From positions 2,418,001 through 2,482,000 of the forward strand of contig NZ_RCCA01000001.1 of the NCBI RefSeq assembly GCF_003663845.1: a stretch of DNA of 64,000 bases, in the 5' to 3' direction. The notes beneath the pieces are model-generated. The model searched no databases. It worked only from the letters and a program-made list of their open reading frames with translations, and was not told the DNA's origin. The translations under genes and the position numbers were made by a program. Each line of letters starts with the position of its first letter. Within the stretch, counting starts at the first letter, position 1. The DNA is from Chryseobacterium sp. 7 (GTDB lineage: Bacteria; Bacteroidota; Bacteroidia; Flavobacteriales; Weeksellaceae). This document shows, one piece after another, positions 9,300-17,826 of this stretch.

Positions 9300-9430
9300 G
9301 TTTTAGAGTTTTAAAGTTTTAGAGTTTTAGAGTTTTAGAGTTTTAGAGTTTTAGAGTTTTAGAGTTTTAGAGTTTTAGAGTTTTAGAGTTTTAGAGTTTT
9401 AGAGTTTTAGAGTTTTAGAGTTTTAGAGTT
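9300..9430 (+). repeat. Octamer tandem repeat (GTTTTAGA)16
   Basis: Sixteen consecutive copies of the 8-bp unit GTTTTAGA from 9300 to 9427, plus a partial GTT. Only the second unit differs (GTTTTAAA). It sits in the 320-base gap between the HlyD-like and MFS genes of one operon. The rest of the gap (9431-9609) is low-complexity, with short echoes of GCAAA and TTTGCC words and no gene. The array is a candidate phase-variable or polymorphic length tract. Confidence 0.95.
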
Positions 9431-9609
9431 CAAAATTAACTTCTGATCAACCTATCTCAAATTTACAATTAAATTATTTTTTTAGCGAAAAGGCAAACTG
9501 CAAAATAGCGAATCTGCAAATTTTTTCTTAAAGCATATTTGCCATTTTACCTTTTACTTATTTACACCTTTGCCCTTTGTCTTTTCGCATTTTTGCTTTT
9601 CATAAAATT

Positions 9610-11172
9610 ATGCAGCATAATACAGTTTATCATAAATGGGTACCACAATGGCTGAAACTGCCACTTCTGATACTGGCATTGTTTCCCCACCTGATGTTGT
9701 TGTCGCTTTTACATTCAAACAGCGCCTTCACATCTTCTTTTATGGATGCAGATTCAGATGACATCCAGTATTTAATGATTTTGATGTACGGGACATTTGT
9801 GGTTACCCTTTTAGTTTTACAGCGGTTTATGGCCTATTTCAGCGTTAAATATTATGTTTTGCTGATGGCTTCCATTTCCGTTATTATTCTTTACGTCTTG
9901 TCAGTGACTCATGATTATCATGTTATATTGGTGATCCGGTTTTTAGAGGGAATTTTCGGATTGTTGGAAGGCGCTATTTTTCTGCCTTTGATTATTGCTG
10001 AATTAAAAACAAAACATGCCAAAGTTTTAGCCTATCTTTTTATGTATACAATTATGCTGACTGGAGGAACCATTACCACTTCCCTCCTAAAATCAAGTAT
10101 TGAAGATTACGATTTTCAGCATATGATCCTGATGATGGTCTATTTTCATGTATTTGTATTGATTATTGGGATCGCCCTGTTCAACAGAAACAGATTTTTC
10201 CCTAAAAAACCTTTGTATCAATTGGATATTACCAGCTGGTTTTTACTTTGGGTCTGTCTGCAGGCGGGCGGTTATGCTATTATTTATGGGAAAAGATTGA
10301 TGTGGTTTGAATCTGACACCATTATCATGTGTCTGTTTATCTTTCTTCTTTCAGGGGGATTATTTATGCTTAAACAAAGAAATTCTAAAAGACCATTGTT
10401 TCATTTCGAAGTTTTCAGTTCAAAAAATGTAATTGTAGGGATGATTCTGTTTTTTATTTTTTATCTGATCCGCTCCGGACTTAATAACGTCTACAGCATC
10501 ATGGCTACGGTATGGAAATGGCCTTGGGATTATATTGTCAATATCCAGTACTGGAATGTCGCGGGAACTCTTTTGGGAATAGTATTATCGGGAATCTGTC
10601 TTGTTCGCGGAATTTCTTCAAGAATTGTTTTCTTCACAGGATTTCTTTTACTGGCCATAGATTGTGCCTGGTTTACGTATACTTTTTATCCTGATACTAC
10701 CCTTTCCACAATCTGTCCGCCTTTATTTCTGCAGGGAGTTGCTCAGGGATTATTATTTACACCGCTTGTTTTCTTTTTGATTTCAAAAACTCCGGAAGAA
10801 TATGTATCCAATGCTACAGCGTTAGGAACCACAACCCGTTTCTGGACCACCGCTATCGGTTATGCTCTGATGCAGAATCTGATGCTTTTTTTAACATTAA
10901 AACATTCTGATACACTCAGCGCGAATTTTACAGACACTAATCCTCTTTTTTACAGCCAGTGGAGTCAAATTTTCGGGGCTAATATTTCAAAACTGTCAGT
11001 TAATGATTCTTTATCCATGACTGCTGGAGCTTTTAAAGCCAAAATAACAGCTCAGTCTATTCTCCTTTCCAATATGGAAATTTTCACAGGATTATTCTGG
11101 CTGGCGCTTGTTACAGCAATTGGTCTGTTGCTTTACCATCCTGTAAAAATAGCAGTGAGGAATATTATGTAA
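9610..11172 (+). CDS. MFS transporter, EmrB/DHA2-like
   Basis: 520-aa polytopic inner-membrane transporter with about 14 predicted hydrophobic segments, matching the DHA2 drug:H+ antiporter layout. RFLEGIFGLLEGAIFLPLI resembles motif C-type segments, and TALGTTTRFWTTAIGYAL lies in the C-half. The ATG at 9610 is preferred to an in-frame TTG at 9577, which lies in low-complexity leader. With the upstream TolC and HlyD proteins it would form an EmrAB-TolC-like tripartite exporter; substrate unknown. It is separated from the adaptor gene by the repeat array, so its expression may be uncoupled. Confidence 0.85.
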   Translation: MQHNTVYHKWVPQWLKLPLLILALFPHLMLLSLLHSNSAFTSSFMDADSDDIQYLMILMYGTFVVTLLVLQRFMAYFSVKYYVLLMASISVIILYVLSVTHDYHVILVIRFLEGIFGLLEGAIFLPLIIAELKTKHAKVLAYLFMYTIMLTGGTITTSLLKSSIEDYDFQHMILMMVYFHVFVLIIGIALFNRNRFFPKKPLYQLDITSWFLLWVCLQAGGYAIIYGKRLMWFESDTIIMCLFIFLLSGGLFMLKQRNSKRPLFHFEVFSSKNVIVGMILFFIFYLIRSGLNNVYSIMATVWKWPWDYIVNIQYWNVAGTLLGIVLSGICLVRGISSRIVFFTGFLLLAIDCAWFTYTFYPDTTLSTICPPLFLQGVAQGLLFTPLVFFLISKTPEEYVSNATALGTTTRFWTTAIGYALMQNLMLFLTLKHSDTLSANFTDTNPLFYSQWSQIFGANISKLSVNDSLSMTAGAFKAKITAQSILLSNMEIFTGLFWLALVTAIGLLLYHPVKIAVRNIM

Positions 11173-11270
11173 AAGAAAGCTTCCTTTTTAAAGTTTTTTG
11201 GCCGATTTATTGTTCGTATTTCAGACCGCAATATTGCGCAGATGACTACGTTTAATATAAAAGTCCACCC

Positions 11271-12632
11271 ATGGAAATTGAAAGTATTTTACTGAAACAA
11301 ACAGATTTTTTCAAGACCCAGCAGACCAAGAGCCTTGCTTTCCGGAAAATGTATCTTGAAAAGCTTAAAAGTCTTATTATTTCTAATGAGAATATGCTGT
11401 GTGAAGCCATTAACAAAGATTTTGGAAAATCAAAATTTGATACTTTCACTACAGAATTATCTTTTATTCTGAATGATATCAGTTATTATATCAAAAACTT
11501 AAAATCCCTTTCAAAGCCTAAAAAAGTAAGCACCAATCTCGCCAATCAATTGGGAAGCAGTAAAATTTATGCAGATCCACTAGGTTGTGTATTGGTCATT
11601 GGAGCCTGGAATTATCCTTATCAGTTATCCCTTTCTCCCATTATTGCCGCCATGGCTGCAGGAAACTGCTGCATTCTTAAGCCCAGTGAAATTGCTGAAA
11701 ATACCATGAAAACCATGGCATCTCTCATCAATGAAAACTTTCCGCCAGAATATCTGTATGTATATGAAGGAGGTATTGAGGAAACGACTGCTCTTTTACA
11801 ATTGAAATTCGACAAAATATTCTTTACGGGAAGTACAAAGGTCGGAAAGATTGTATACAAGGCAGCTGCAGAACATCTTACCCCCGTAACCCTTGAATTA
11901 GGCGGAAAATCTCCGGCTATTGTCACAAAAAATGCCAATCTCGATATCGCAGCTAAAAGAATTGTGTGGGGAAAATTCCTCAATGCCGGACAAACCTGTG
12001 TAGCTCCCGATTATCTTTTGGTGGAAGAAACCATTCAGGAACAGTTTCTGGAAATGCTCAGAAAATATATCAAAGAATTCAGATATGATAAGGGTTCTGA
12101 ACAATATACAAGAATCATCAATCAAAGAAATTTCCAACGTTTGATAAACCTGATTGATCAGGGAAAAATTTATTCCGGAGGCCATTTTGACGAAGAAAAA
12201 CACTATATAGAACCTACTATTTTGAACCATATAAACTGGAATGACGAAATTATGCAGGAAGAAATTTTTGGACCTCTTCTACCGGTCATCAGTTTTCAAA
12301 ATTACAATGCAGCGCTGAATTCTATTGTAGAACTCGAAAAACCTCTGGCTGCTTATCTCTTCACCAATGATTCTGAAGAGAAAGAAAACTTTACACGAAA
12401 ACTATCTTTTGGAGGCGGTTGTATCAATGATACGGTGATGCATTTAAGCAATGACAATCTTCCGTTTGGAGGTGTTGGAAGTTCAGGAATAGGAAATTAT
12501 CATGGAAAATATGGTTTTGAAACCTTTTCACATCAAAAAGCGGTTCTGGAAAAAGTTACCTGGGGAGAACCAAATATCAAATATCCACCTTATTCAGAGA
12601 AGAAATTAGCCTGGATTAAAAAGTTATTATAA
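11271..12632 (+). CDS. Aldehyde dehydrogenase (ALDH3-like)
   Basis: 453-aa NAD(P)-dependent aldehyde dehydrogenase. Visible are the cofactor-binding core (VIGAWNYPYQLSLSP and FFTGSTKVGKIV), the general-base glutamate in LELGGKSP and the catalytic cysteine in NAGQTCVAPDY. The short N-terminus and lack of the oligomerisation extension fit class 3 / YwdH-like enzymes that oxidise medium or long aliphatic or aromatic aldehydes. It stands alone between the efflux operon and a convergent thioredoxin gene. A perfect 10-bp palindrome, GCAATATTGC, lies in the 98-base upstream gap. Confidence 0.92.
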   Translation: MEIESILLKQTDFFKTQQTKSLAFRKMYLEKLKSLIISNENMLCEAINKDFGKSKFDTFTTELSFILNDISYYIKNLKSLSKPKKVSTNLANQLGSSKIYADPLGCVLVIGAWNYPYQLSLSPIIAAMAAGNCCILKPSEIAENTMKTMASLINENFPPEYLYVYEGGIEETTALLQLKFDKIFFTGSTKVGKIVYKAAAEHLTPVTLELGGKSPAIVTKNANLDIAAKRIVWGKFLNAGQTCVAPDYLLVEETIQEQFLEMLRKYIKEFRYDKGSEQYTRIINQRNFQRLINLIDQGKIYSGGHFDEEKHYIEPTILNHINWNDEIMQEEIFGPLLPVISFQNYNAALNSIVELEKPLAAYLFTNDSEEKENFTRKLSFGGGCINDTVMHLSNDNLPFGGVGSSGIGNYHGKYGFETFSHQKAVLEKVTWGEPNIKYPPYSEKKLAWIKKLL

Positions 12633-12665
12633 TTTCTACAGGTTATTATTTTAACCATCACGCAA

Positions 12666-12704
12666 TAAAAAAACTGCTTCATTGCTGAAGCAGTTTTTTT
12701 TTAT
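12666..12704. terminator. Bidirectional terminator between ALDH and thioredoxin genes
   Basis: ACTGCTTCA / TGAAGCAGT perfect 9-bp stem with TTGC loop, A tract on the left and T tract on the right, placed exactly between two convergent genes. Confidence 0.9.
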
Positions 12705-12705
12705 T

Positions 12706-13278
12706 TTATCCTTTTTTAGGAGCCCAGGTAGTAAAGAATTCCTTTACTTTATCTTTACTGTAGCCTTTTCCTTCTTCCAACACGTCACTCTGCTGAACTT
12801 TGATCATTTTTCCGTCTTTATCTAAAATAATAAACACCGGATATCCAAATTTTTCACCCGGATTACCATATTGGGCAAAAACTTTTTCATTCTTATTCTC
12901 CGGAGAATAGTTCAGGTGATAATAAACATAATTCTTATCTGCCAATTCCTTCAATTCTGGAGTAGTCTGCACATAATTATTAAAACGAAGACACCAGATA
13001 CACCAGTTTCCACCAGCCTGGATCATCACATTTTTGCCTTCTTTCTTAGCCTGAGCGACCAATTTATTAATATCAGCCTGCGCATCAGCTTTTGGATCAT
13101 AGGGCTTTGGAAGCTTAGCTTTTTCTTCAGCTGCTTTTTTCTTGGCTTCAAGCTCTTTATGTTCTGTAGGTACTATAAGAGCTGTTTTCTGTTTTCCATT
13201 ATCTGGTAAATCCTTTACATCTTGTGAAAAAGCGAAAGCACCTAATCCCAGGAAAGCGAATATTGTCAATTTTTTCAT
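12706..13278 (-). CDS. Secreted thioredoxin-fold protein
   Basis: 190 aa with a clear signal peptide (MKKLTIFAFLGLGAFAFSQ), a Lys/Glu-rich linker, then a thioredoxin-like domain whose redox centre is C93-I-W-C96 in GGNWCIWCLRF. The fold continues with YPVFIILDKDGKMI (cis-Pro region). It belongs to the Thioredoxin_7-like group common in Bacteroidota envelopes. Likely periplasmic disulfide reductase or chaperone; partner unknown. Confidence 0.85.
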   Translation of the reverse strand: MKKLTIFAFLGLGAFAFSQDVKDLPDNGKQKTALIVPTEHKELEAKKKAAEEKAKLPKPYDPKADAQADINKLVAQAKKEGKNVMIQAGGNWCIWCLRFNNYVQTTPELKELADKNYVYYHLNYSPENKNEKVFAQYGNPGEKFGYPVFIILDKDGKMIKVQQSDVLEEGKGYSKDKVKEFFTTWAPKKG

Positions 13279-13342
13279 AACATAAAAGTAAAAAAATAAT
13301 ATATATCCGTCAGCAAAAATAGAACCATAATTTTATTATCAC

Positions 13343-13350
13343 TAAATTTG
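13343..13350 (+). promoter_or_regulatory. Candidate -7 element before acyltransferase
   Basis: TAAATTTG fits TAnnTTTG, ending 8 bases before the ATG at 13359. No TTG at the expected -33 spacing. If used, the transcript leader would be only a few bases long. Confidence 0.4.
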
Positions 13351-13358
13351 CCTGTTTT

Positions 13359-14243
13359 ATGAATTTCTTAATCAAAATATTATACTTCGTCTCTAAGCTG
13401 CCGCTTAAAATATTGTATATTTTTTCGGACGTTATCTTTTTCCTCAATTATTATATTGTAGGATACAGAAAAGAGGTCATCACCCAAAATCTGAGAATGT
13501 CTTTTCCGGATAAATCCGAAGAAGAAATTAAAGATATCCGAAAAAAATTCTATCTTAATTTTTCCGATTATCTGGTAGAAACTATAAAATCTTTCAGTAT
13601 TTCTGAGACAGAAGCCAGAGTGAGAATGCAGCATATCAATCAGGAACTGTTTCATGATGCTAAAAAGGAAGGTAAAAATATTATCCTGCTGGCAGGACAT
13701 GTTTTCAATTGGGAATGGATCAATGCATTGGCAAAGATTGTTCCCCAGGCTCATTGTCATCCTGTATACAGAAAAGTAAACAGTGATTTCTGGGAGAATC
13801 AAATGAAAAAGGTTCGAAACAAATTCGGAAATGAAGCACTGGAGGCCAATGAGGTTATTCTGAATATCTTCAGATCTAAAAACAACGGTGATTCTGCTTA
13901 TATGTTTGTTGCCGACCAAACTCCTCACCACGCTCATGTCACTTATGGTTTGGAATTTTTGAATCAAAGAACTCCTGCTTTTATAGGATATGATAAGCTG
14001 GCCACAAGGATGGATCTTGTTTTTATCTATTGTGAGATGAAAAAGGTAAAACGCGGTTATTATCAGGTTAATTATCATAGAATATACCCGGATGGGGAAA
14101 AGTTTACAGAAAATGAAGTGGTAAGAAAATTCCATAAATTATTGGAAAATACCTTACACAAACATCCCGACAACTACCTTTGGTCACACAGAAAATGGAA
14201 ATATCAGGACTCTATCAAGAATTTTGATGCAGAAAAAAAATAG
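13359..14243 (+). CDS. Lysophospholipid / lipid A-type acyltransferase (LpxL/HtrB-like)
   Basis: 294-aa membrane-anchored acyltransferase. The N-terminal hydrophobic segment (KLPLKILYIFSDVIFFLNYYIV) anchors it in the inner membrane. The catalytic HX4(E/D) motif is GHVFNWEW. Later segments, FVADQTPHHAHVTYGLEFLNQRTPAFIGYDKLA and DNYLWSHRKWK, are typical of the lipid A secondary acyltransferase family. It probably adds a secondary acyl chain to lipid A or an ornithine/amino lipid. A GT2 glycosyltransferase follows 6 bases later, which supports an envelope-lipid operon. Confidence 0.88.
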   Translation: MNFLIKILYFVSKLPLKILYIFSDVIFFLNYYIVGYRKEVITQNLRMSFPDKSEEEIKDIRKKFYLNFSDYLVETIKSFSISETEARVRMQHINQELFHDAKKEGKNIILLAGHVFNWEWINALAKIVPQAHCHPVYRKVNSDFWENQMKKVRNKFGNEALEANEVILNIFRSKNNGDSAYMFVADQTPHHAHVTYGLEFLNQRTPAFIGYDKLATRMDLVFIYCEMKKVKRGYYQVNYHRIYPDGEKFTENEVVRKFHKLLENTLHKHPDNYLWSHRKWKYQDSIKNFDAEKK

Positions 14244-14249
14244 ATTGAC

Positions 14250-15227
14250 ATGCAGAAAAAACTAGCAGTTGCCATCTTAAACTGGAACGGCAAAAATTGG
14301 CTTGAAAAATTTCTTCCGGGTGTGGTTCAGTTTTCTCAGAATGCCGATATCTATGTGATAGACAATCTTTCTACGGATGATTCCGTTGAGTTCTTACAAA
14401 AGAATTTTCCTACCGTAAACATTATTAAAAACGATAAAAACTATGGGTTTGCAGGGGGATATAATGAAGGATTGAAGTCCATTTCCAATGAATATTACTG
14501 CCTTCTGAACTCCGATGTAGAAGTTACAGAGAACTGGACAGAACCTGTATTGGAACTGTTGGAAAAAAATCCTTCTATTTCAGCGGTACAGCCTAAAATT
14601 TTATCTTATCATAACAAAAGTTATTTCGAATTTGCCGGTGCTGCCGGAGGTTTGATAGACAACCTTGGATATCCTTATTGCAGAGGAAGAGTTTTTGATG
14701 ATCTGGAAGAAGATAAAGGCCAGTATAATGATGAAACAGAGATTTTCTGGGCTTCAGGATGCTGTTTTTTCATCCGTTCAAAAGATTTTTGGGATCAGAA
14801 TGGTTTTGATGCAAGGTTTTTTGCCCATCAGGAAGAAATAGACCTTTGCTGGAGGCTTATCAATTCGGGAAAAAAGATTTATTATACAGGAAAATCCAGT
14901 ATATATCATGTAGGAGGAGGAACTCTTAATAAACAGAGTGCACAAAAAACTTATTTAAACATCAGAAATAATCTTTCTATGATGCTTAAAAACCTTCCTT
15001 TTCCTCAATTGATCTGGCTGATCTTTTTCAGATTATGTCTGGATAGTGTAGCGGGAATTTATTTTGGCTTAAAACAGGGTTTTCCACATCTGTGGGCGGT
15101 TGTAAGAGCTCATTTTGGGTTTTATGCCCAGCTCCCCGGAACATGGAAACTTCGTCAGAAACACCAGAAGAGTCAGTTTTACCAATCAAAATGGCTGATA
15201 TTTAAACATTTTTTGGGAGGAAAATAG
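14250..15227 (+). CDS. Glycosyltransferase family 2 (rhamnosyltransferase-like)
   Basis: 325 aa. GT-A fold start VAILNWNGKNWLEKFLP, nucleotide-binding VIDNLSTDDSVEFL, and the acidic metal site LLNSDVEV standing in for DxD. Then FWASGCCFFIRSKDFW and AHQEEIDLCWRLINSGKK (ED-type acceptor region). The C-terminal part has a hydrophobic, membrane-associated segment. It is coupled to the upstream acyltransferase, so likely acts on surface polysaccharide or lipid-linked sugars. Sugar donor cannot be assigned. Confidence 0.88.
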   Translation: MQKKLAVAILNWNGKNWLEKFLPGVVQFSQNADIYVIDNLSTDDSVEFLQKNFPTVNIIKNDKNYGFAGGYNEGLKSISNEYYCLLNSDVEVTENWTEPVLELLEKNPSISAVQPKILSYHNKSYFEFAGAAGGLIDNLGYPYCRGRVFDDLEEDKGQYNDETEIFWASGCCFFIRSKDFWDQNGFDARFFAHQEEIDLCWRLINSGKKIYYTGKSSIYHVGGGTLNKQSAQKTYLNIRNNLSMMLKNLPFPQLIWLIFFRLCLDSVAGIYFGLKQGFPHLWAVVRAHFGFYAQLPGTWKLRQKHQKSQFYQSKWLIFKHFLGGK

Positions 15228-15247
15228 GTAGTAAATGGTAGGTTGCA

Positions 15248-15285
15248 GGGATTAGGGATTAGGGATTAGGGATTAGGGATTAGGG
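15248..15285 (+). repeat. Heptamer tandem repeat (GGGATTA)5 with potential G-quadruplex
   Basis: Five exact GGGATTA units (15248-15282) plus a sixth GGG, in the 242-base gap after the glycosyltransferase. Six G3 tracts spaced by ATTA satisfy the simple G4 rule. The remaining gap (15286-15469) holds A/C-rich wordy low-complexity sequence and no gene. Confidence 0.95.
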
Positions 15286-15469
15286 AAAATTACAGTTTTC
15301 TTTTTTCTTATATGAACTAAAACTCATTAAGTAGAAATTCATAGCTTCAATTAACCTTAAACTTTAAACCCTGAACATTAAACTCGAGGCAAGAGAACCA
15401 GTAACAAGCAACAAAAAACAACCAGCAACTAATAACCAAAACCAACCAAACAACTTATAATAAAAAACA

Positions 15470-16024
15470 ATGGATTTCTGTGCAATAGATTTTGAAACGG
15501 CCACTCACGAGAAAAGTTCAGCTTGTGAGATGGGAATCTGTGTCGTGCAGGATTCTAAAATTGTTGAAACAAAAACATGGCTGATTAAGCCGCCAAGTTT
15601 TCCTTATTTCAGTAAATTTAATATTGCGGTTCACGGGATTTATCCTGAAGACGTAAAAGATGCCCCAACCTTTGATGAAGTGTGGTATGAAGCCCAGGAT
15701 ATGATGTATGGAAGCCTTATGATTGCTCATAATGCAGGATTTGATGCTTCTGTTTTAAGAGGCTGTCTGGAACATTACGGGATGTTTACTCCAAAATTAA
15801 ACTATTTGTGCAGCATACAGCTTGCTAAAAAGTCATGGAATTATCTTCCGAAATACGGCTTAAAACCTTTGGCAGAATATCATAAAATTGATTTCACCCA
15901 CCACAGAGCGGGTGCAGATGCTGAAGTGTGTGCAAAGATATCTCTGCTGGCTTTTGAGAAACTGTTTCTCACCAGCAATGATGAAGTAAACGATTATATG
16001 AAAGCGAAAATCAAAAAGCTTTAA
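15470..16024 (+). CDS. DnaQ-like 3'-5' exonuclease (DEDDh)
   Basis: 184 aa with all three exonuclease motifs: Exo I CAIDFETA, Exo II AHNAGFDASVL and Exo III HHRAGADAEV (His then Asp five residues later, DEDDh type). A single-domain proofreading/RNase T-type nuclease, cytosolic. No polymerase, BRCT or GIY-YIG domain is attached, so it is a stand-alone exonuclease of unknown precise role. Convergent with apaG. Confidence 0.9.
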   Translation: MDFCAIDFETATHEKSSACEMGICVVQDSKIVETKTWLIKPPSFPYFSKFNIAVHGIYPEDVKDAPTFDEVWYEAQDMMYGSLMIAHNAGFDASVLRGCLEHYGMFTPKLNYLCSIQLAKKSWNYLPKYGLKPLAEYHKIDFTHHRAGADAEVCAKISLLAFEKLFLTSNDEVNDYMKAKIKKL

Positions 16025-16062
16025 TAAGAACCCGGGTTCTTAATCTGTTCCTCTGCTCATCA

Positions 16063-16452
16063 TTAATTACTCAACACTTCAGACAAAAGATTGAATTTTG
16101 GAATATCAATCTCAAATGTTTCTTGTGTTTCGAGGTTTTTAACCAGGTATTTTCCGCTCATATTTCCTACTCCGGAACGAAGCATTACATTGGAGAAGTA
16201 AGCGAAATTTTCACCTGTTCCTATTTCAGGAGTCAGGCCGATAACGCCATCACCTATAATCTCTGTGTATCCGAATCCTACATCGAAGATCAGCCATTTT
16301 CTTTTTAATACTTTGATAGGAAAGCTTCCGTCATTTTCTATCGTGATATTGTATTTAAAAACGTAGCGGTTTTCGGATGGATAACTGTTTTTACTATCAT
16401 ATTCAGGTATAACTGAAACTTTGATATTGGAAGTCATTTTTGAAAACATCAT
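16063..16452 (-). CDS. apaG: ApaG domain protein
   Basis: 129-aa single-domain ApaG (DUF525), a fibronectin-III-like fold. The conserved stretch GDGVIGLTPEIGTGENFAYF holds the family GxGVxGxxP signature, and YLVKNLETQETFEIDIP ends the domain. Two adjacent ATG codons (16452, 16449) could each start it. Function is poorly defined (linked to Ap4A/Mg2+/Co2+ phenotypes in enterobacteria). It shares no obvious operon with sucAB, since a terminator separates them. Confidence 0.9.
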   Translation of the reverse strand: MMFSKMTSNIKVSVIPEYDSKNSYPSENRYVFKYNITIENDGSFPIKVLKRKWLIFDVGFGYTEIIGDGVIGLTPEIGTGENFAYFSNVMLRSGVGNMSGKYLVKNLETQETFEIDIPKFNLLSEVLSN

Positions 16453-16474
16453 TGTAGCATTTTCTTAATAAATA

Positions 16475-16504
16475 CAAAAATCTCGCCTTTTTATAAGGCG
16501 AGAT
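16475..16504 (-). terminator. Rho-independent terminator of sucAB
   Basis: On the minus strand ATCTCGCCTT, five-base loop, AAGGCGAGAT followed by T5: a perfect 10-bp stem 30 bases after sucB. Confidence 0.85.
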
Positions 16505-16533
16505 CATATATTTACATTATAATTATATTAAAA

Positions 16534-17787
16534 CTATAATCCAAGGCCTTTTCTTTCGTCACCTCCCAATAATATTTCAACCGGATTGTCGATACCTTCT
16601 TTTACCGCAACAAGGAATCCTACAGATTCTTTACCGTCGATAATTCTGTGGTCATAAGACATTGCAACGTACATCATTGGTCTGATTACTACCTGTCCGT
16701 CAACAGCTACTGGTCTCTGGATGATGTTGTGCATTCCTAAGATGGCAGATTGTGGAGGGTTGATGATTGGTGTAGACATCATAGATCCGAAAGTACCACC
16801 GTTTGTAATCGTGAAAGTACCACCAGTCATTTCATCAACAGTAATTTTACCGTCTCTTACTTTGATAGCAAGATCTTTGATGTTTGCTTCTACGCTGGCA
16901 AAAGACATGTTTTCAGCGTTTCTCAATACCGGAACCATTAACCCTTTAGGACCTGAAACGGCAATTGAAATATCACAGAAATCATAATTTACTTTAAAGT
17001 CTCCGTCAATAGATGCATTTACATCCGGATACATTTGTAAAGCTCTTGTTACTGCTTTTGTGAAGAAAGACATGAAACCAAGTCCTACTCCGTGTTTTTG
17101 AGCAAATTCTTCTTTATATTGTTTTCTTAATCTGAAGATTTCAGACATATCCACTTCGTTGAAAGTCGTCAACATTGCAGTTTCGTTCTTTACAGAAACC
17201 AATCTCTGAGCAATTTTTCTTCTTAAAACTGAAAGTTTAGTTGTAGTGGTAGTTCTAGCACCTGTAGCAGTCATAGGGCTTCCTCCCAATGCAGGAACTG
17301 CCGCTAATTCAGCATCAGTTTTAGTAATTCTTCCGTCTCTTCCTGTTCCTGAAACCTGAGCAGCATCCATTCCTTTTTCATCAAGGATTTTCTTAGCAGC
17401 CGGAGATGGAGCTCCTGTTGCGTAAGTTTGTGGAGCAGCTACCGGAGCAGCTGGTTTTGGAGCTTCTTGTTTAGCCGGTTCAGCAGCTTTCGGTGCTTCT
17501 TCCTGTTTTGGAGCTTCAGCAGCAGGTGCAACACCTTCTGGCTTAGCAGCATCCATATCAATTAAACAAACTACCTGACCTACCTGTACTACATCACCTT
17601 CTTCTGCCTTTAAAGTGATAACACCACTTTGTTCTGCCGGCAATTCAAGAGTTGCTTTATCTGAATCCACTTCGGCGATAGGTTGATCTTTTTCTACATA
17701 ATCACCATCTTTTACAAGCCAGGTTGCAATTTCAACTTCTGTAATTGATTCGCCCGGTGAAGGAACTTTCATTTCTAAAACTGACAT
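16534..17787 (-). CDS. sucB: Dihydrolipoyllysine succinyltransferase, E2 of 2-oxoglutarate dehydrogenase
   Basis: 417 aa. N-terminal lipoyl domain with the lipoylated lysine in [13 protein letters not shown], then an Ala/Pro/Glu-rich linker, a peripheral subunit-binding domain ([28 protein letters not shown]) and the catalytic core. Active-site motif [10 protein letters not shown]; the C-terminus [12 protein letters not shown] is near the family consensus. One lipoyl domain only, as usual for SucB. It is 39 bases downstream of sucA, and both serve the TCA cycle by forming succinyl-CoA. Confidence 0.95.
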   Translation of the reverse strand: MSVLEMKVPSPGESITEVEIATWLVKDGDYVEKDQPIAEVDSDKATLELPAEQSGVITLKAEEGDVVQVGQVVCLIDMDAAKPEGVAPAAEAPKQEEAPKAAEPAKQEAPKPAAPVAAPQTYATGAPSPAAKKILDEKGMDAAQVSGTGRDGRITKTDAELAAVPALGGSPMTATGARTTTTTKLSVLRRKIAQRLVSVKNETAMLTTFNEVDMSEIFRLRKQYKEEFAQKHGVGLGFMSFFTKAVTRALQMYPDVNASIDGDFKVNYDFCDISIAVSGPKGLMVPVLRNAENMSFASVEANIKDLAIKVRDGKITVDEMTGGTFTITNGGTFGSMMSTPIINPPQSAILGMHNIIQRPVAVDGQVVIRPMMYVAMSYDHRIIDGKESVGFLVAVKEGIDNPVEILLGGDERKGLGL

Positions 17788-17826
17788 ATCGAGTATTTTT
17801 TATTTTTTAATTGGATATTATTTAAA

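Noticed and set aside
9300..9430. CRISPR-like repeat, because the unit begins GTTTTAGAG like a Cas9 crRNA repeat
   Set aside because: The 8-bp units are contiguous with no spacers, and no cas gene or tracrRNA-like sequence is near; it is a simple tandem repeat.
13380..14135. 251-codon minus-strand open frame opposite the acyltransferase gene
   Set aside because: It is a shadow of a gene with clear catalytic motifs and has no family features of its own.
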